Shown here: positions 32,359 to 40,353 of the stretch, piece after piece
How positions within the stretch are numbered: the stretch's first letter is position 1
How the letters are laid out: the number at the start of each line of letters is the position of its first letter
Assembly (NCBI GenBank): GCA_963751105.1
Contig: CAVVTG010000002.1
Coordinates: forward strand, 806,001-870,000
DNA length: 64,000 bases
Reading direction: 5' to 3'
DNA from: JACVRW01 sp963751105
GTDB lineage: Bacteria > Actinomycetota > Thermoleophilia > Solirubrobacterales > Thermoleophilaceae
Position numbers and translations under genes: made by a program
Notes under the pieces: model-generated
The model's database searches: none
Seen by the model: only the letters and a program-made list of their open reading frames with translations
What the model was told of the DNA's origin: nothing

Positions 32359-34278
32359 GTGTCCCCACGACGCACGACGACGGTGACCGTGATCGCGCTC
32401 GGGCTGGCGATGGCCGCAGGCGCCGGCCCGGCAGTTGCGGACGAGCCCACGCCCCCGCCGTGGCTCGAGGTCGAGAACGGGCAGACCCAGCCGCAGTTCT
32501 CATTCGAAGAGGCGGTCGAGCAGACGGTCTTCGTCGAGACCCCGCTGGACAGCGACGGCGACGGTCGCCGCGACCGGGTCCGGATCCAGGTCAGCCGTCC
32601 ACGCGAGACCGACACTCAGGGTTACAAGGTCCCGGTGGTGTTCGAGCACAGCCCCTACCGGGGCGACTTCGGCGACGCGGTGAACCATCCGGTGGATCTC
32701 GACACCCTGCCGCAGGAGTTCCTGAGGGGGGAGGGCAGGCGGGCGACCGGGTCGCGCGCGGCCCGGCTGCGCCGCAAGGTAAGCGCGCGCGCCGCCCGTG
32801 CGCGACTCGACGCGCGCGCCGACCTGCCCGACAGCTCGCTCGACAACTACTACGTCCCGCGTGGCTATGCCGTGGTGCTCGGCGAGAGCATCGGCACCTT
32901 CAACTCGGACGGATGTCCCACCGTCGGCGACCGCACGGAGACGCTCGGCACCAAGGCGGTGATCGACTGGCTCAACGGTCGCGCCCGCGCAGTCGACCAG
33001 GCCGGCAACCCGGTGACCGCCGAGTGGACCACCGGCGCGGTGGGGATGACCGGCGTCTCTTACAACGGCACCCTTCCCAACCAGGTGGCCACCACGGGCG
33101 TGGAGGGCCTCGAGACGATCATCCCCGTCTCGGCGATCTCGAGCTGGTACGACTACTACCGGGCCAACGGGCTGGTCGTCGCCCCGCACTCCGAGACCCA
33201 GGGCGTGGGCGAGAACGCCTACCTCGGTGAGGACACCGACGTGCTCGCGTCGTTCATCGGCGGTAGTCGGATGGCCGATCGCTGCGCGGCCACCATTCCG
33301 TTCCTGATTCGCGAGCAGGACCGCGTGACCGGTGACTGGAGCCCGTTCTGGCGCGCGCGCGACTATCTCGACGACGTCCGCCGCATCCGGGCCAGCGTGT
33401 TCGTGGTGCACGGGCTCAACGACTGGAACGTGAAGACCAAGGCCTTCGCCGAGTGGTGGTACCGCCTCGACCGCTATGGCGTCGAGCGCAAGCTCTGGCT
33501 GCACAACGGGGGTCACGGCGGCCCGCAGGACGAGGGCGCGGTGGCCTACGAGCAGGCGGAGAACCGCTGGCTCGACCGCTGGCTGTTCGGAGTGCGCAAC
33601 GGAATCGAGAACGAGCCGCGAGCCACGATCCAGCGCGAGGACGGCGCTTACACCCAGGAGGCGGACTGGCCGGCGCGCGGCTCGCGACTGGCCACGCTGC
33701 GCCTGTCCGCCCGCAGGGCGAACGCGCCCGGCGAGCTGACCGGGGCGCGTCCCTCGCGCGGCCGTCGCGCCAGCCAGAGCTTCGTCGACCGGGGCCGCCT
33801 GTTCGACACCGACGACGTGCTGATCCAGGGTCCCGACCAGATCCGGCCCGACCGGCTGATCTACCGCTCGCCCCAGCTCCGACAGGACCTTCGCCTCAGC
33901 GGTACGCCTTTCGTGAGGCTCAGGATGTCGGTCGACAACCGCAACGCGGCGAACCTCACCGCGGTGCTCGTCGACTACGGAGCCGAGGGCTCCGCGGACG
34001 CGCCGGTGATGGTCACCCGCGGCTGGCTCGATCCCCAGAACCGCTCGAGCATCAGCCGCAGCCGCCCGATCCGCCAGGGCAGGAGCTACAGCTTCCGCTG
34101 GGACCTGCAGCCGGACGATTATCTCTTCCGGGCCGGGCACCGCATCGGCCTGGTGGTGGTGTCGACCGACCACGACTACACCATCCGCCCGGCGCCGGGC
34201 ACGCGGCTCACGCTGTACCCCGCGGACAGCCGCATCAGCCTGCCCGTGGTGGGCGGCGGCGCAGCGCTCGGCTTCTGA
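32359..34278 (+). CDS. Secreted Xaa-Pro dipeptidyl-peptidase/CocE-like hydrolase (S15 family)
   Basis: A protein of 639 residues from GTG 32359. A Sec-type signal peptide of about 28 residues ends in AVA before DEP. The alpha/beta-hydrolase core carries the triad: Ser234 in GVSYNG, Asp355 in GLNDWN, His386 in NGGHGG. A C-terminal jelly-roll domain (FVRLRMSVDNRNAANLTAVLVDY ... LTLYPADSRISLPV) completes the S15/CocE layout. It should cleave peptides or acyl esters outside the cell. The insertion at residues 120-165 (RRATGSRAARLRRKV...) is basic and low complexity. No regulatory link to the LacI sites was seen. Confidence 0.9.
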   Translation: MSPRRTTTVTVIALGLAMAAGAGPAVADEPTPPPWLEVENGQTQPQFSFEEAVEQTVFVETPLDSDGDGRRDRVRIQVSRPRETDTQGYKVPVVFEHSPYRGDFGDAVNHPVDLDTLPQEFLRGEGRRATGSRAARLRRKVSARAARARLDARADLPDSSLDNYYVPRGYAVVLGESIGTFNSDGCPTVGDRTETLGTKAVIDWLNGRARAVDQAGNPVTAEWTTGAVGMTGVSYNGTLPNQVATTGVEGLETIIPVSAISSWYDYYRANGLVVAPHSETQGVGENAYLGEDTDVLASFIGGSRMADRCAATIPFLIREQDRVTGDWSPFWRARDYLDDVRRIRASVFVVHGLNDWNVKTKAFAEWWYRLDRYGVERKLWLHNGGHGGPQDEGAVAYEQAENRWLDRWLFGVRNGIENEPRATIQREDGAYTQEADWPARGSRLATLRLSARRANAPGELTGARPSRGRRASQSFVDRGRLFDTDDVLIQGPDQIRPDRLIYRSPQLRQDLRLSGTPFVRLRMSVDNRNAANLTAVLVDYGAEGSADAPVMVTRGWLDPQNRSSISRSRPIRQGRSYSFRWDLQPDDYLFRAGHRIGLVVVSTDHDYTIRPAPGTRLTLYPADSRISLPVVGGGAALGF

Positions 34279-35360
34279 CCGGCCTTCCGTTACCCGGCCA
34301 CTTCGATCCCGCGCGCGTGGGCGAGGTATGGCGTGTGGACTACGAGGCTCGGGCGCGCGAGGCCGAGGAGTGGGCGGGGCGTCACGACCTGCAGCCCGCC
34401 ACTCGTGACCAGCGCCGCGTGTGCCTGCTGGTAGTCGACGTCCAGAACACGTTCTGCATCCCGGACTTCGAGCTGTTCGTGGCCGGCCCATCGGGCACCG
34501 GCGCCGTGGACGACAGCCGGCGCCTGTGCGAGTTCGTCTACCGCAACCTCGGTGCGATCACGCAGATCGTCCCGAGCCTCGACACCCATCACGCCATGCA
34601 GGTGTTCCACGCGGCCTGGATCGTGGACGAGCAGGGCCGGCACCCCGAGCCCTACTCGCTCATCTCCGCACCGGACGTTGAGGACGGGCGCTGGCGCGTC
34701 AACCCGGAGGTCGCCGAGGCGCTCGGACTCGGCCAGGATTACGCCGAGCGCCAGCTCGTGCACTACACGCGCAGCCTTGCCGAGGGAGGCAAATACGACC
34801 TGACCGTCTGGCCCTATCACGCTCTGCTCGGCGGCATCGGCCACGCGCTGGTCTCGGCCGTGGAGGAGGCGATCTTCTTCCACGGCCTGGCCCGGCACAG
34901 CCGCCCCGCCTTCCAGGTCAAGGGCGAGCACGCGCTGACCGAGCACTACTCGATGCTCGGGCCGGAGGTCACGCAGGGCCCCGACCGCGAGACCCTGGGA
35001 CAGAAGAACACCGAGCTCATCACGCAGCTGCTCGAGTTCGACGCCGTGATCGTGGCCGGTCAGGCCAAGAGCCACTGCCTGGCGTGGACGATCGACGACC
35101 TGCTCACCGACGACGACGCGCGCGAGCGCGAACTGGCGGAGCGCACCTACCTGCTGGAGGACTGCACGTCGCCGGTGGTGGTGCCCGGCGTCGTGGACTG
35201 GACCGATCAGGCGGACGCCGCGTTCGAGCGCTACGAGGCGGCGGGCATGCACGTGGTGCGCTCCACCGATCCGGTCGAGAGCTGGCCCGGCCTGTGGAGG
35301 CAACCCAACCGGGGGTCTCATGGCCGAACGGGTCCCTTGCGCCCGGGTCGCCCCGGGTGA
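34275..35360 (+). CDS. Isochorismatase-like cysteine hydrolase
   Basis: About 361 residues if it begins at CTG 34275, which overlaps the S15 stop as CTGA; the first standard start is GTG 34317 (347 residues). The stretch before that GTG (LPLPGHFDPAR) reads like genuine N-terminal sequence. The isochorismatase fold shows the catalytic Asp in VCLLVVDVQNTF and the Cys in GQAKSHCLAW; the catalytic Lys is less certain. Two insertions between them make it much longer than nicotinamidase. It probably hydrolyses an amide or related C-N bond. Which substrate is unknown. The last 20 or so residues are not conserved. Confidence 0.8.
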   Translation: MTGLPLPGHFDPARVGEVWRVDYEARAREAEEWAGRHDLQPATRDQRRVCLLVVDVQNTFCIPDFELFVAGPSGTGAVDDSRRLCEFVYRNLGAITQIVPSLDTHHAMQVFHAAWIVDEQGRHPEPYSLISAPDVEDGRWRVNPEVAEALGLGQDYAERQLVHYTRSLAEGGKYDLTVWPYHALLGGIGHALVSAVEEAIFFHGLARHSRPAFQVKGEHALTEHYSMLGPEVTQGPDRETLGQKNTELITQLLEFDAVIVAGQAKSHCLAWTIDDLLTDDDARERELAERTYLLEDCTSPVVVPGVVDWTDQADAAFERYEAAGMHVVRSTDPVESWPGLWRQPNRGSHGRTGPLRPGRPG

Positions 35361-35405
35361 GAGGCTCGCCTTCGGACTCGCATCCCCGAAGTACGAAGGA
35401 GGACC

Positions 35406-35711
35406 ATGAAATTCATGGTCACCGCAAGGCCCCGGCCGCTTCCGCCGCCGGCCGATCTCGTGCGCGAGGCTCAAACCTGGCTGCACGCCAAGCTGGACGA
35501 CGGCACCTTCGAGGTCGTGTACGCGTATCCCGAGGGTGGCGGTTGCAGCATCGGCGACAACGATTCTCATGAGCAGCTGATGGACCAGCTCATGGACTAC
35601 CCGCTGTCGCCGTTCGTCGATTTCGACGTACAGCCGCTGGTCGAAATGGACGCGGCGCTCGAACGCTTCATCCGGTTCGCGGACGCGATGAGCGCCGAAC
35701 CGGCCCAGTAG
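35406..35711 (+). CDS. Small muconolactone-isomerase-like (ferredoxin-like fold) protein
   Basis: A protein of 101 residues with a strong ribosome site (AAGGAGG) seven bases before ATG 35406. MKFMVTARPRPLPPPADLVREAQTWL and the central GCSIGDNDSHEQLMDQLMDYPLSPFVDFDVQPL fit the muconolactone delta-isomerase-like alpha/beta-barrel group, in which a small dimeric domain may bind a lactone or act as a structural partner. Exact role unknown. It is separated by 45 bases from the isochorismatase and by a hairpin-containing 170-base gap from the SDR-like gene. Confidence 0.65.
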   Translation: MKFMVTARPRPLPPPADLVREAQTWLHAKLDDGTFEVVYAYPEGGGCSIGDNDSHEQLMDQLMDYPLSPFVDFDVQPLVEMDAALERFIRFADAMSAEPAQ

Positions 35712-35746
35712 CGCGAGCTAGACCGAGCACCCCCCGCCGCGGGGCT

Positions 35747-35769
35747 CACGGGGGCGGGCGACCCCCGTG
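35747..35769 (+). terminator. Hairpin between the small protein and the SDR-like gene
   Basis: CACGGGGG (35747-35754) pairs with CCCCCGTG (35762-35769) across seven bases, in a GC-rich gap with no gene. A possible factor-independent terminator, though without a T-tract. Confidence 0.45.
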
Positions 35770-35881
35770 GGCCCCGGCGGCTCCGACGCGCCAGGTCGAG
35801 CCTGCCTGTCGATCCGCATCGGCCCCGTTCGTGTAGGGGTGGAACCGGCAGCAGCCGGATCCGCAACCACAAGGAGTCGAC

Positions 35882-36667
35882 ATGCTGGAGAACAAGACGG
35901 CGCTCGTATTCGCGGCCACGGGCGCGATTGGAGGGGAGGTGGCCCGGACCTTCGCCACTCACGGCGCGACGGTCTACGCGTCCGGCCGTGACCAGGCCGC
36001 CCTCGACGCTCTCAAGGCGGAGGTGGCCGGAGCGGGAGGCAAGATCGAGGTGGACGTCGTCGACGCCACCAGCGAGGACGAGGTGGCCGCCTATGTCGGC
36101 CGGGTTGGCGATGCCGCCGGGAGCATCGACGTGGTGTTCAACGGGATCGGGGGCCGGCCCGCCGACCTGAAGTATCCGGCGGCCACGGCCTCGCTCTCGC
36201 TGGAGGACTTCATGGTCCCCCAGGAGAAGATCCTCGCGTCCACGTTCGTGACCTCCAAGGTCGCCGGAGCGGCCATGGCCGCGCAGGGAAGCGGTTCGAT
36301 CGTGAACCTGTCGGCCTCGCTCAGCGGCACGCCGATTCCCTTCATGGTCGCGCTGAGCGCCACCTGCGGGGCGATCGAGGCGATGACCCGCTCGCTGGCG
36401 GCCGAGCTCAGTCCCGGCGGGGTGCGCGTCAACTGCGTGCGCGGTGACGCCATGCCGGAGACCAGCACGATTCAGGAGACGTTCGCGGGTACGGCGCGTG
36501 TCCTCGGAATCGACCCGGCCGACGCGCCGCCGCCCCCCGGCACGCCCCTCGGGCGGCCGATCAGCGTCGCCGAGACGGCGGCCACCGCCGCGTTCCTCGC
36601 CTCCGACCTGTCCAGCGGCACCACCGCGCAGATCGTGGACGTAGGTGGCCGGGTGATGCCAGGCTGA
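35882..36667 (+). CDS. SDR-fold protein lacking the catalytic Tyr and Lys
   Basis: A protein of 261 residues; AAGGAG lies before ATG 35882. The overall SDR fold is intact (KTALVFAATGAIGGEVARTFATHGA, NGIGGR, GSIVNLSASLSG, C-terminal AQIVDVGGRVMPG). The nucleotide loop is altered (AATGAIGG), and where the family has Tyr-x-x-x-Lys this protein has Leu158 and Cys162 (ALSATCGAIEAMT). The catalytic Ser remains. It is therefore unlikely to be a normal dehydrogenase and may bind a nucleotide or ligand, or use different chemistry. A cupin follows four bases later. Confidence 0.85.
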   Translation: MLENKTALVFAATGAIGGEVARTFATHGATVYASGRDQAALDALKAEVAGAGGKIEVDVVDATSEDEVAAYVGRVGDAAGSIDVVFNGIGGRPADLKYPAATASLSLEDFMVPQEKILASTFVTSKVAGAAMAAQGSGSIVNLSASLSGTPIPFMVALSATCGAIEAMTRSLAAELSPGGVRVNCVRGDAMPETSTIQETFAGTARVLGIDPADAPPPPGTPLGRPISVAETAATAAFLASDLSSGTTAQIVDVGGRVMPG

Positions 36668-36671
36668 GCGT

Positions 36672-37088
36672 ATGAACAGCCAAGCGGGCGCCTACACCGC
36701 CCTTCGCATCGACGAGATGGACGCCGGGTTCGCGGGTCATTTCGTGCGAGCCCGAGCGTCCCTCGGCGTGAGCTCCTTCGGCCTGTCGATCCTGCGGTTC
36801 AGCCCAAACTTCGCGGGCTATCCGGAACACAGCCACGAGGTGGACCGCCAAGAGGAGGTCATCGTGGTCCTCGAGGGATCGGCGACCCTGATGATCGACG
36901 GCGAGCCGGTCGAGCTAGATCGCGAGACGCTCGTGCGCATCGGCTGGGGTTGCCGTCGAAAGCTGGTCGCGGGGCCGAAGGGCGTGCGCTTCCTCGTCAT
37001 CGGCGGCTGCCCCGGCCGCGCCTATGTAGCTCCGCCGTTCTCCGAGGTTGGGGCTCCCGACTCGGCCGAACGGGCCGGCCCGGCATGA
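36672..37088 (+). CDS. Cupin-domain protein
   Basis: A protein of 138 residues from ATG 36672, four bases after the SDR-like gene and so probably co-transcribed with it. The cupin barrel is visible in FSPNFAGYPEHSHEVDRQEEVIVVLEGSATLMIDGEPVEL, which contains a His-x-His and a Glu as in motif 1. Motif 2 is weak: the final metal His is not obvious in RIGWGCRRKLVAGPKGVRF. It may be a ligand-binding rather than a metal-dependent cupin. Its 3' end faces the end of the GMC operon. Confidence 0.75.
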   Translation: MNSQAGAYTALRIDEMDAGFAGHFVRARASLGVSSFGLSILRFSPNFAGYPEHSHEVDRQEEVIVVLEGSATLMIDGEPVELDRETLVRIGWGCRRKLVAGPKGVRFLVIGGCPGRAYVAPPFSEVGAPDSAERAGPA

Positions 37089-37098
37089 GCCTGTGCCC

Positions 37099-37497
37099 TC
37101 AGTCGGCGGGCGTGGGCCGGAAGATCGTGCCGCGGTCGATCACCGGCTGGAGCAGCTCCGGGTCGAAGTCGTCCTGGAGCTTCTTCGCCTGCTGGCCGGG
37201 GTAGCCCAGGCGCTCGCGCACGTCCGCGCTGAGGAAGTACCCGCCGGCTATGGCGGTGGTCAGCGCCTCGAACAGCTCGGGCTCCTGCGTCTCGATGCGG
37301 GCCACCTCGGCGGCAGGGTCCTTGCCCTGTGCGCTCGCGGCGATCGCCCGCAGCGGCTCCTCGAGGTCGCCCCGCACGCGCAGCACCTCGTCCAGCAGGT
37401 CGTGCACGGCGCCGGCCTCGCTGGCCGAGGGCATGCCGTCGCCGGCGGGGATCAGGGTGTCGGCCAGCGCGGCCAGCGTCTCGCGATCGAGGCTCAC
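37099..37497 (-). CDS. Small subunit of a GMC oxidoreductase (gluconate 2-dehydrogenase subunit 3-like)
   Basis: A protein of 132 residues starting at GTG 37497, which overlaps the GMC stop (GTGA). The sequence LAALADTLIPAGDGMPSASEAGAVHDLLDEVL is the recognisable opening of the gluconate 2-dehydrogenase subunit 3 family, and GYFLSADVRERLGYPGQQA lies in the conserved end. Members are partner or chaperone-like subunits for membrane-linked GMC dehydrogenases and often carry a Tat signal; none is seen here, so this complex is probably cytoplasmic. No cytochrome subunit gene is adjacent. A longer upstream open frame is not coding. Confidence 0.8.
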   Translation of the reverse strand: MSLDRETLAALADTLIPAGDGMPSASEAGAVHDLLDEVLRVRGDLEEPLRAIAASAQGKDPAAEVARIETQEPELFEALTTAIAGGYFLSADVRERLGYPGQQAKKLQDDFDPELLQPVIDRGTIFRPTPAD

Positions 37498-39095
37498 CGC
37501 GCCTCCTTCTGATCCCGTCGTGTCTCCACGATGTGCTCGGCGGAGCGGAGCGCCATCGCGGCGATGGTCGCGGTGGGGTTCATGCCGGACGAGGTGGGCC
37601 AGACCGAGCCGTCGAAGATGAACAGGTTCTCGATGTCGTGGCTGCGGCCCCAGCGATCGACCACCGAGGTGGCGGGGTCGTCGCCCATCTTGCAGGTGCC
37701 GAGTATGTGCCAGCCGGTGGCCTCGATGAAGGGAGCGATGATCACGTCGTGGGCGCCGGCCGCGAGGAGCGACTCGCGCGCCCGCTCGCGGTGGAAGGCC
37801 ATCAGGTTCTGCGAGTTCTCCGAGTTGGTGTAGTCGATCTTCACCCCCGGGATGCCGAACTCGTCGGGGTGGTCGGGGTCGAGGGCCACCGTGTTCGACT
37901 CCTCGGGCAGGTCCTCGGCGATGATCCCCCACATGGCCGAGCGTCCGAGCCGCCGCCGCAGCTCGCGGTGGAAGCTCTCGCCCCAGACGGCGTTCTCCGC
38001 GCCCCACGGGTAGGAGCGGGTCATCGACAACGGCCCGCCCGTGGGCTGCAGGCCCCACTTGGCGCCGCGCAGGAAGCCGCGTGACTCTTCGGTCTCGTAG
38101 AACTCGAGCGAGTGGATGTGCTGGCCCCAGACCCCCTGCCAGCTCTCGAGATCGTCATCGAACAGCCCGGTGACCGTGCCGAAGGGGTGCAGCATGAGGC
38201 GCTTGCCCACCAGGCCGGACGAGTTGGCCAGCCCGCCGTTGTCGTCGGACAGGAACAGCAGCCGCGGCGTGCCGATGCCGTTGGCGGCGACGATCGTGAT
38301 GCCCGCCCGCTGAACGTGCTCGTTGCCGTCGGCGTCGAGGTACTCCGCGCCTTCGATCAGGCCGTCGGCGCGCCGGAGGAGCCGGCGCACGCGGGAGCGG
38401 ATCCTGAGGTCCACGCCGGCCTTCTGGTTGCCGGGCCAGTAGGTGCGGTCCACGGTGGCCTTGGCTCCATCGGCACAGCCCCACAGACAGGTGGCGCGCT
38501 GCACGCAGGGATTGAGCGCGCCGTAGCGCTCGGTGGCGATCGCGTTCGGCCCCGGCCACCAGTGCCAGCCGAGCTCATTGTGCGCGCGGGCCACCCGGTG
38601 ACCCATCGGCGACAGGGGGACCGGGGGCATCGGCGGGCCCTCGCCCGGCGGGAAGGCGGTGTCGTTGGGGTGGCCGGACACGCCCCAGTCGCGCTCCACC
38701 CGCACGTAGTAGGGCTCGAGCTCCTCGTAGCTGACCGGCCAGTCGTCGGCCACCCCGTCGAGCGAGCGCACCCGGAAGTCCGAGGGCAGGTTGCGCTGCC
38801 AGTGCGCGGCGAACACGACCGACCCGCCGCCCACGCCGTTCCACATGAGCGCGGTGATGTCGGAGTCGGAGTCCTCGATCGGGTAGTCGGCCGGCGCCCC
38901 GCGCACGTTCGGGTCCCAGGCCCAGTACTGGCCGGAGGTGAGCTCGTAGTCGGGGTGGCGGGAGCGCGCCTGCTCGTAGTCGGGCCACTCGCCCTGCTCG
39001 AGGCAGACCACCGACATTCCGGCCTCGGACAGGCGCTTGGCGGCCACCGCGCCGGTGGGCCCCGCGCCGATGATCAGCGCATCAGGATCGGACAA
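37494..39095 (-). CDS. GMC-family FAD oxidoreductase
   Basis: A protein of 533 residues from TTG 39095. The FAD-binding opening ALIIGAGPTGAVAAKRLSEAG, NGVGGGSVVFAAHWQR and the C-terminal catalytic segments GWHILGTCKMGDDP (His) and SSGMNPTATIAAMA (Asn) define the bacterial pyranose/glucoside-3-dehydrogenase branch of the GMC family. With its small subunit it should oxidise a hydroxyl group of a sugar or glycoside. The neighbouring Gfo/Idh dehydrogenase and TIM-barrel isomerase are usual partners in 3-keto-glycoside breakdown. It overlaps the upstream flavoprotein gene by 14 bases. Confidence 0.9.
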   Translation of the reverse strand: MSDPDALIIGAGPTGAVAAKRLSEAGMSVVCLEQGEWPDYEQARSRHPDYELTSGQYWAWDPNVRGAPADYPIEDSDSDITALMWNGVGGGSVVFAAHWQRNLPSDFRVRSLDGVADDWPVSYEELEPYYVRVERDWGVSGHPNDTAFPPGEGPPMPPVPLSPMGHRVARAHNELGWHWWPGPNAIATERYGALNPCVQRATCLWGCADGAKATVDRTYWPGNQKAGVDLRIRSRVRRLLRRADGLIEGAEYLDADGNEHVQRAGITIVAANGIGTPRLLFLSDDNGGLANSSGLVGKRLMLHPFGTVTGLFDDDLESWQGVWGQHIHSLEFYETEESRGFLRGAKWGLQPTGGPLSMTRSYPWGAENAVWGESFHRELRRRLGRSAMWGIIAEDLPEESNTVALDPDHPDEFGIPGVKIDYTNSENSQNLMAFHRERARESLLAAGAHDVIIAPFIEATGWHILGTCKMGDDPATSVVDRWGRSHDIENLFIFDGSVWPTSSGMNPTATIAAMALRSAEHIVETRRDQKEAR

Positions 39096-40353
39096 GGGAT
39101 TCGCCCCTCTTCAGGGCGGCGTCCGCCGCGAGCGGTCCGAACACGAGGCCGAGCACCAGGCCGCCCACGTAGCCCGTGTCCTGCAGGCCGCCCACGTCGG
39201 CGCCCGCCGCGAACAGGCCGGGGATTGGCCGTCCGTGCTCGTCGCGCACCTGCCCGCCGGCGTCCGCCGCCAGGCCGCCGAAGGTGAAGGTGAGCGTGGG
39301 CTGCACCTCGAGGGCCCAGAAGGGCGGCTCGCTCAGCCCGCGCTCGGCCAGCATCGCCGCCCCGGCGCCGCTGAGATCCGCCAGCTCCTTCAGGGTCCCG
39401 ACGCTGGTGAGGCTGGCCCCGGCCGCTGCGGCCAGCTCGAAGCGGTCCACCTCCTGGCCGTGGGGGTAGGGGGGACCCACGGCGTGCTCGCGGCGGATGC
39501 GCTCGTCGCACAGGAGCAGGCCGCGGCTGCCAGGCTCGCGCAGCAGCGCCTGGTTGGACACCTCGTCGCCCCATTTCTCGCAGGTGAAGCGGCTGCCCTC
39601 GCGATTGACGAGCACGCACTCGCGGGAGTGGTACTGGGTCAGCGGCAGGAAGTCATCGGGCCCCAATCGATCGAGCGGGCTCGGCACCAGGTGCCCGTAG
39701 AAGCCGGTCATCGGTCCGGCCAGCGCGGCCCCTGCGGCGCGGCCCAAGCGAAGGCCGTCGCCGGTGGAATGGGGATTGGAGCGCACCGGCATGGCCTCGG
39801 CGCCGTCGCCGAGAAACTCCCGCACCGCTTGCGGGTCACCCTGGAATCCGCCGGTGGCCAACAGCACAGACCGGGCCGGCTGCTCCTCGTGCCCGGAGTC
39901 GAGCACCGCGCCGCTCACCGAGCCGTCGCCGTCCACGAGCAGCTCGCTCACCGCGGCGTCGAGCCGGATCTCCCCGCCGGCCTCGGCCACGTCCTCGGCC
40001 CAGCGCTCGAGCAGGGCGTGGATGTCGATCTGCACGGCTACGCCGAAGCCCATCTGGCCCGTCCAGCGCTCGGAGACCTCGACTCCCGCCTGGCGGACGA
40101 GCTCGACGGCGCCGTCGAAGCCCTCGACCAGCACCCTTCCGAGCTCGCGATCGCCGCGCGGGCAGACCTCCTCGAAGGCGTGGAGGTCCGGAGCCGTCCA
40201 GAGGATCCCCGCCGACAGCGCGCCCGATCCGCCGAGGCGATCGCCCTTCTCCGCTACCAGCACGCGGGCCCCCTGGCGCGCGGCGTGTGCGGCGGCGGCC
40301 ATCCCCGCCACGCCGCCGCCGGCCACCAGCAGGTCGAGATCGCCCGCCGCCAC
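39082..40353 (-). CDS. FAD-binding dehydrogenase (fumarate reductase/3-ketosteroid dehydrogenase-like)
   Basis: A protein of 423 residues from GTG 40353. N-terminal LLVAGGGVAGMAAAAHAARQGARVLVAEKGDRLGGSGALS binds FAD; GGFQGDPQAVREFLG and the terminal GLFAAGADVGGLQDTGYVGGLVLG are the conserved flavoprotein segments of the succinate dehydrogenase/fumarate reductase superfamily. No heme or iron-sulfur partner is present, so it is a soluble or stand-alone dehydrogenase that forms or reduces a C=C bond next to a carbonyl. Start overlaps the aldehyde dehydrogenase stop by one base. Confidence 0.87.
   Translation of the reverse strand: MAAGDLDLLVAGGGVAGMAAAAHAARQGARVLVAEKGDRLGGSGALSAGILWTAPDLHAFEEVCPRGDRELGRVLVEGFDGAVELVRQAGVEVSERWTGQMGFGVAVQIDIHALLERWAEDVAEAGGEIRLDAAVSELLVDGDGSVSGAVLDSGHEEQPARSVLLATGGFQGDPQAVREFLGDGAEAMPVRSNPHSTGDGLRLGRAAGAALAGPMTGFYGHLVPSPLDRLGPDDFLPLTQYHSRECVLVNREGSRFTCEKWGDEVSNQALLREPGSRGLLLCDERIRREHAVGPPYPHGQEVDRFELAAAAGASLTSVGTLKELADLSGAGAAMLAERGLSEPPFWALEVQPTLTFTFGGLAADAGGQVRDEHGRPIPGLFAAGADVGGLQDTGYVGGLVLGLVFGPLAADAALKRGESLVRS

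Noticed and set aside
32500..34491. Minus-strand open frame of 663 codons opposite the S15 hydrolase
   Set aside because: Antisense shadow; the plus strand holds the signal peptide and catalytic triad.
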